Assembly (NCBI RefSeq): GCF_003933745.1
Contig: NZ_RSEB01000002.1
Coordinates: 620,001-684,000 of the forward strand
Length of the DNA: 64,000 nt
DNA from: Glycomyces terrestris
GTDB taxonomy: Bacteria; Actinomycetota; Actinomycetes; Mycobacteriales; Micromonosporaceae
Direction of reading: 5' to 3'
Shown here: in pieces, positions 63,876 to 64,000 of the stretch
Numbering within the stretch: the first letter of the stretch is position 1
Layout of the letters: the number at the start of each line of letters is the position of its first letter
Position numbers and translations under genes: made by a program
Notes under the pieces: generated by a model
Told to the model about the DNA's origin: nothing
The model's database searches: none
The model's input: the letters and a program-made list of their open reading frames with translations, nothing else

Positions 63876-64000
63876 CGTGGATCACGCGCGTGTCCTGTTA
63901 AAAGCGCGTGATCGACGCGCTGGGCGATGGCCTCGATCGGTTCGAGGTCGTGGACGGTGATGCGGCCCCGGCCGATGGTGACGACCCCGCTTTCCTTGAG
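63872..64000 (-). CDS. C-terminal end of a CRP/FNR-type regulator (partial)
   Basis: The frame entering from the right edge reads LKESGVVTIGRGRITVHDLE and ends HALLTGHARDPR. This is the wing and final helix of the CRP-family winged-helix domain (pattern L..GLV..GRGRI.V.D...L). The cyclic-nucleotide-binding-type domain lies outside the window. Its stop overlaps the next start by 4 nt. Confidence 0.7.
   Translation of the reverse strand, partial: LKESGVVTIGRGRITVHDLEPIEAIAQRVDHALLTGHARDPR

Overview
The window is very GC-rich, gene-dense and uses codons ending almost always in G or C. The order etfB-etfA, iscS, mnmA, short metE-like gene, ligA and gatCAB follows the order known from mycobacteria and other Actinomycetota. 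Together with tandem clpP1-clpP2-clpX this points to a high-GC actinomycete, perhaps Micromonosporales or Glycomycetales (family placement is inference). I see no tRNA or rRNA gene, CRISPR array, insertion sequence or phage gene.

Layout. 1-3206: the start of a ThuA-like gene, trigger factor (tig) and a CPBP membrane protease. 3267-8490: a leftward carbohydrate operon with a binding lipoprotein, two permeases, a large predicted polysaccharide-acting protein and a small hypothetical. 8968-13660: a secreted subtilisin, clpP1, clpP2, clpX and a PLDc_N-type membrane protein. 13849-16562: electron-transfer flavoprotein genes and bioY. 16665-21792: an HTH protein, iscS-mnmA-metE-like and a sulfotransferase. 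21895-29884: a DUF4173 membrane protein, VIT1-type and CorA-type metal transporters, a TetR-ABC exporter operon with a visible operator, and a PhoX-like protein. 30048-37718: ligA, a GGDEF-EAL membrane protein, an ECF-type sigma factor with a SnoaL-like tail, a DUF234-type ATPase behind an AT-rich repeat array, and a VOC protein. 38042-44087: two acetate-type symporters, each with a small membrane partner, around a LytS/LytTR two-component pair. 44175-48218: an erm-type rRNA methyltransferase with an apparent leader peptide, a membrane-anchored receiver-domain protein, an M15-like secreted protein and a degenerate hydrolase. 48428-55630: a heterodimeric ABC exporter and gatCAB. 55799-60118: mgtE with an upstream leader ORF, a membrane metallophosphoesterase and a PQQ-type sugar dehydrogenase lipoprotein. 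60261-64000: a 2-hydroxyacid dehydrogenase, two PH-like membrane proteins, a GH42 remnant, a VTT-like protein, and at the right edge a coupled run of CRP-type regulator end, one-helix protein and nucleotidyltransferase-fold protein.

How the genes work together. ClpP1P2 with ClpX form a protease whose promoter carries a ClgR-like box. IscS supplies sulfur to MnmA for tRNA thiolation. GatCAB makes Gln-tRNA(Gln) and/or Asn-tRNA(Asn) by transamidation. The symporter/LytTR block looks like a self-contained monocarboxylate sensing and uptake unit, with a CRP-like site in front.

The most interesting signals are: the erm leader, which combines a WhiB7-like promoter, a leaderless 24-residue ORF and an Arg-Leu-Arg stall motif; the ABC exporter, whose two subunits have lost complementary ATPase motifs; two Arg/Pro-rich micro-ORFs chained by ATGA/GTGA overlaps in the LytTR operon; an acidic leader ORF before mgtE; and an exactly 15-bp-spaced AT-rich repeat array before the DUF234-type ATPase. 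Many starts also look leaderless (TAnnnT, 6-7 nt, RTG). Functions come from motif recognition by eye; no database search was possible.
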